Positions 28,330-31,521 of a stretch of DNA of 31,521 nucleotides are shown here, in pieces. The position numbers were made by a program, and so were the translations under genes. Under the pieces are notes generated by a model. It made no database searches. It was not told the origin of the DNA and was given only the letters and a program-made list of their open reading frames with translations. The DNA is taken from contig JAAPAO010000418.1 of the NCBI GenBank assembly GCA_013115145.1, forward strand, positions 1 through 31,521, written 5' to 3'. Source of the DNA: Perkinsus chesapeaki. Its lineage: Eukaryota > Perkinsozoa > Perkinsida > Perkinsidae. Within the stretch, counting starts at the first letter, position 1, and every line of letters begins with the position of its first letter.

Positions 28330-30618
28330 TCATGCTTCAACATACCCCGTTTCCTTTCCCTTATCTTCTTCTTCCTCTCCCTCAAGGGTTGTTGCTTTGT
28401 CGTGTTGGATCGCTTCAGGGGACAATGCAAGCTCTCCAAGGTTTATAGATGATGTCCTTTGCCTTTGCTCTTGATTCTCCACTTGCTTCATGTACTCAAA
28501 GTTCTTATTCATCTGCTCGATCCTCTCATGTATCCCCGGCAGGAGACCATCCAGGGTGTTCCACAATGGGCTCACAACAAAGCTTATGAAGCCAACTTGC
28601 AGCTTCGCCAACTCTAGAGAGTCATCCGGCTCATGTGCCATGAACGGGGCATAGGGAAGTCCTTCCATCTTCTCCGCCTCTGATTGGTGATAGTACTCCG
28701 ACACCACACGATAGCTCCATTTGTAGTACTCATCAGAGGGCATCAACGGGTTAGATATATCAGCTGCATGCACCATACCTTGGAGGAGCGTTGGACGATT
28801 CTCGGCCAAGGCACCGTCGATCCAGTCACCAACTTGACGACTATTGCTTTCTCCTGGCGAACCATTGTAGTCCAGAAGGAGCTCTTGCAGCTTGATGGTG
28901 ATATCGAAGTGAACCTTCATATCCGTCGCAAGGATAACGGATATCACCGTCTGACGGAAGAGCTCGTAGTCACTGGGATCGCCGGCCTCGTCAGTAGCCG
29001 GCCAAGTCGAAGTGAAGTCGACACCTCCACCAAGCAAGAGCTCGAAGGTCCTCGCCGCGTGCATGTTCTCCAGCACAGCGGTGTCGTTATATCGCACTGC
29101 CAGATGCCTCCTGCCCTTGATGAAGTAGTCGTTGTTGAAGCCAGGATGATTCACATCATGGCAAAGCGCTCCAACGAGAACGCTAAACTCCTCCAGTGGG
29201 GTGCAGATGACATCTCGAGGGCCTCTAGCTCCGGGACGCACCGAGCACCCGGCGTTGAACATAACATAGCCGACGCAGCTCATGACCTGGTAAGCGTGAT
29301 AGAAGTTATGATACGGATTGTCGGCGTGGTAGTCTGAGGCGACCAAGTTGATGAAACCCCAGAGCTTGTTGGCATCAACGAGTTTGCCATCACCAACGAA
29401 GTTCCACTTGTCAAATATGCCGTATGTCCGTCGAACTATCTCCGAGTGGTCAATGTTGAAGAGCTTAGTCTCCCAACTAAGCAGGTCAGGTAGATCCAGA
29501 GTATCTACTGTGGGAACCTCGAAAAGGCGCGCCGCCAGTCTGGCCTCGTCGTAGGCGACAGAGTCGCTGGCCCTTCTAGAAGAGCCGCTGACAGAGCCCC
29601 GACCAGTGCTGGTGCTGTCCCTAGCGCCGCCCATGCCCTCCCTCATCCACTGCTGAACGAAGTTATGGACACTAGGGTCTTCCTTTTGCAGCTGCCTGGA
29701 TACTCGTCGAAGGACAATGCTCCGGATAGCACTGCTGGTCAAGTCGCGGCTCCAACGGTGAGAGACACTCCTCGCCAGCGTGGGGGCGGCGGGTGGGGCG
29801 CTCTCATCTTCATCATCATATCGATGCATCACTTCACCGGTCTGAATGCTTCGGCGTCGACTTGCCCTCCTTCGACTGTTCTTAGCATCGGGGAAGTAGA
29901 TGTAGTCGTCCTCATTCTCCTCATCGTCATCACTATCATTGTTATCATAAAACTGATGGCGATGATGATGGTGACGGTGATGGTGTCTTTCAACCAGATT
30001 GTCCCGTATATAATCACACATAAACTCCCGAGGGTCACTAGGCGTATGGATGCCAAGTTCGATCAGCATCATGGTGAGGAAGTTCTCCAAATCATATCGT
30101 CTGAAGTACGCCAGGACATCCTTGGCGCACACCTTGTGACCGTTGGGGCTCTCCTCAGCAGCTGCAGCAGCACAGGCTGCTACCACCTCAGCCGGGGACG
30201 GCGGCCCAGCACTGGTATCTCTTGAAGGAGAGGAAGAGGAGTGATGATGGCTGTGACCACCGTGACGATGCTGTGATATGGATGACGTTGGCGAGGAAGC
30301 AGCCAGGACGATCGAGTCGGCGGCGGCGGTCGTGTTGCCCTGTATAAGCGGGGATGACACAGGTGGTGGGCCGCTGCTGCTAACTGAACTGCTGCTGTAG
30401 CTACTAGAGGCATCATCATAGTCCAACGTAGAGGAAGTCACTGCCGTCGTCAAGACAGCCTGTTGCAGCGATAATGACGATGCCCTTCTCCCATTATCGG
30501 CCGTTTGCTTCATGGTATCGGCTTGATGAGAGGTATTAGTGGTCGTCGGCATTGTAGTCGCTGCGGGTGAAGTGTAGGTCATATATATTCTTGTGGGGTA
30601 TGACGATGATGCTAGCAC
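28330..30618 (-). CDS. Class I 3',5'-cyclic nucleotide phosphodiesterase with N-terminal RII-alpha-like segment
   Basis: 762 residues, intronless. The catalytic domain (about 390-710) hydrolyses cAMP and/or cGMP: HNFYH (437-441), metal-binding H487-D488 within CHDVNHPGFNND, HAADISNP with metal ligand D620, and the nucleotide-binding Gln674 and Phe677 in LQVGFISFVVSPLW. Residues 164-208 (DVLAYFRRYDLENFLTMMLI, then TPSDPREFMCDYI) resemble the RII-alpha/DPY-30 dimerisation-docking fold by helix pattern and the P-x-DP-x-xF element. If so, the enzyme could dimerise or bind anchoring proteins (inference). There is also a His-rich run (HHHRHHHHRH) followed by an acidic run, a basic patch, and Ser/Thr-rich linkers. 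No membrane segments, so likely soluble. The C-terminus is acidic. The first Met was taken; the first 150 residues are low complexity. Confidence 0.9.
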   Translation of the reverse strand: MLASSSYPTRIYMTYTSPAATTMPTTTNTSHQADTMKQTADNGRRASSLSLQQAVLTTAVTSSTLDYDDASSSYSSSSVSSSGPPPVSSPLIQGNTTAAADSIVLAASSPTSSISQHRHGGHSHHHSSSSPSRDTSAGPPSPAEVVAACAAAAAEESPNGHKVCAKDVLAYFRRYDLENFLTMMLIELGIHTPSDPREFMCDYIRDNLVERHHHRHHHHRHQFYDNNDSDDDEENEDDYIYFPDAKNSRRRASRRRSIQTGEVMHRYDDEDESAPPAAPTLARSVSHRWSRDLTSSAIRSIVLRRVSRQLQKEDPSVHNFVQQWMREGMGGARDSTSTGRGSVSGSSRRASDSVAYDEARLAARLFEVPTVDTLDLPDLLSWETKLFNIDHSEIVRRTYGIFDKWNFVGDGKLVDANKLWGFINLVASDYHADNPYHNFYHAYQVMSCVGYVMFNAGCSVRPGARGPRDVICTPLEEFSVLVGALCHDVNHPGFNNDYFIKGRRHLAVRYNDTAVLENMHAARTFELLLGGGVDFTSTWPATDEAGDPSDYELFRQTVISVILATDMKVHFDITIKLQELLLDYNGSPGESNSRQVGDWIDGALAENRPTLLQGMVHAADISNPLMPSDEYYKWSYRVVSEYYHQSEAEKMEGLPYAPFMAHEPDDSLELAKLQVGFISFVVSPLWNTLDGLLPGIHERIEQMNKNFEYMKQVENQEQRQRTSSINLGELALSPEAIQHDKATTLEGEEEEDKGKETGYVEA

Positions 30619-30893
30619 TTAGTAGCGTAGGGGGAGGAATAAGAAGGATACAGGGGTACTTATACAACAGTGAACTTATTAAAGATACAAATGATATAAA
30701 TGGCCTCCACTGAAACCAACACTGTTATAGTAGAAACTGCATAAATGTGAGATGTTACTAACATTATAGACAACCATCCTTAACAAATATATCACAACAA
30801 CTTCATCATCACTGCTGCTGTGCTGGTGCTTCAGGAGACACAGGAGAACTGAGCACATCAGTGGCTGCTAGAATTCCAGAGCAAACTATAAAG

Positions 30894-31521
30894 CTACCTT
30901 GCAGCATGTTCGTTGGCAGCTCCTCCCTTCACAGGCGAATTCCCCGGAGGCATCTGTGGGCTGGTGTTATTGTTGTTGTTGCCGTAGTAGTAATAACCGT
31001 CACCCTGTTGCGGCCACTGCTGTTGGTAAGGTGATGGAGAGGGCTGTGATGCTGCTGATGCAGGGTATTGCATTTGGTACACGGGATAGGATTGAGGGGC
31101 TCCTCCGTAGTAAGGGTATCCAGTAGCTGCTGCTCCGACTTGTGGGGCATCGACTCCACCGTGAGTGACTGTTGCGTGCTGTTGTTGTTGATGAGGGGCG
31201 GACGCATCGCTGTTGTATGAAGCCGATGTTGCATAGGAGTGCAGATCGCTTTGGGCATCTGGCACTACTGGCTGGGCAGTGGCAGGCTGACCAATAATAG
31301 GTGATGAGGAAACCGAAGCTGACGAGGGAGTCGCCTCGACTACAGGATACTGTTGACTTCCACTTATGGGAAGCTGTTGTCCACTCATAGGAGGCTGTGG
31401 TTGCTGTTGTCCACTCATAGGAGGCTGTGGTTGCTGCTGTCCACTCACAGGAGGCTGTGGTTGCTGCTGTCCACTCACAGGAGGCTGTGGTTGCTGCTGT
31501 CCACTCACAGGAGGCTGTGGT
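30894..31521 (-). CDS. Gln/Pro/Tyr-rich low-complexity protein, 5' end outside the window
   Basis: The C-terminal 208 or so residues of a protein whose frame is open to the window edge. It begins with tandem 10-residue repeats (SGQQQPQPPV or SGQQQPQPPM, four full copies and a partial one visible), followed by Ser/Ala/Val linker, then Tyr/Gly/Gln-rich sequence (YPYYGGAPQSYPVYQMQYP, GDGYYYYGNNNNN). This composition is prion-like and typical of RNA-granule or spliceosome-associated proteins, but no folded domain is visible in this part. The stop is at 30894-30896; a GT directly before it (AAG|GTAG) leaves open a further 3' exon. Confidence 0.7.
   Translation of the reverse strand, partial: PQPPVSGQQQPQPPVSGQQQPQPPVSGQQQPQPPMSGQQQPQPPMSGQQLPISGSQQYPVVEATPSSASVSSSPIIGQPATAQPVVPDAQSDLHSYATSASYNSDASAPHQQQQHATVTHGGVDAPQVGAAATGYPYYGGAPQSYPVYQMQYPASAASQPSPSPYQQQWPQQGDGYYYYGNNNNNTSPQMPPGNSPVKGGAANEHAAR
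31381..31521. repeat. 30-bp tandem repeat, 4.7 copies to the window edge
   Basis: Copies start at 31381, 31411, 31441, 31471 and 31501. The third to fifth are identical over their visible length; the first two carry CATAG for CACAG, and the first also TGTTGT for TGCTGT. The unit is a multiple of three and codes for the 10-residue SGQQQPQPP(V/M) repeat on the minus strand. Confidence 0.9.

Noticed and set aside
28684-29337. A 217-codon plus-strand frame
   Set aside because: It is antisense to the phosphodiesterase catalytic domain, whose metal-binding motifs prove the minus frame.

Overview
The window looks like nuclear DNA of an alveolate-type protist. Gene density is high, both strands are used, and most genes are cut by very short GT-AG introns (commonly 38-60 nt), with TAA, TAG and TGA all used as stops. 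A Perkinsus-like organism fits best (inference from gene style and content, not from a database match). Exon joins below were worked out by hand from reading frame, splice sites and protein family conservation.

Left third (1-10006): a DnaJ-domain protein (+), a small response-regulator receiver protein (-), ribosomal protein L14 (+), the catalytic subunit of protein phosphatase 1 (+), a calmodulin-like four EF-hand protein (+) and a coiled-coil protein (-). These are intron-rich; PP1 has nine introns.

Middle (10366-21242, all -): three large intronless MMPL/RND-family membrane transporters, with an intron-containing Mei2-like RNA-binding protein gene between the first and second. The first and third transporters share long, almost identical DNA blocks interrupted by diverged stretches, which is the mark of gene conversion. 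The middle copy does not take part.

Right part (21397-31521): two PC4/SUB1-like transcription coactivator genes side by side (-), a poorly resolved acidic-protein gene (+), an unrecognised 618-residue Q/A-rich and acidic protein (-), an intronless class I cyclic nucleotide phosphodiesterase with an N-terminal RII-alpha-like segment (-), and the 3' end of a Q/P-rich repeat protein (-) that runs off the window.

Several genes belong to phosphorylation and second-messenger signalling (PP1, EF-hand, receiver domain, phosphodiesterase). In a eukaryote this proximity is not evidence of one pathway. The observations I rate most interesting are the mosaic transporter paralogs, the docking-domain phosphodiesterase, and short tRNA-like sequences lying inside or against gene exons and introns.
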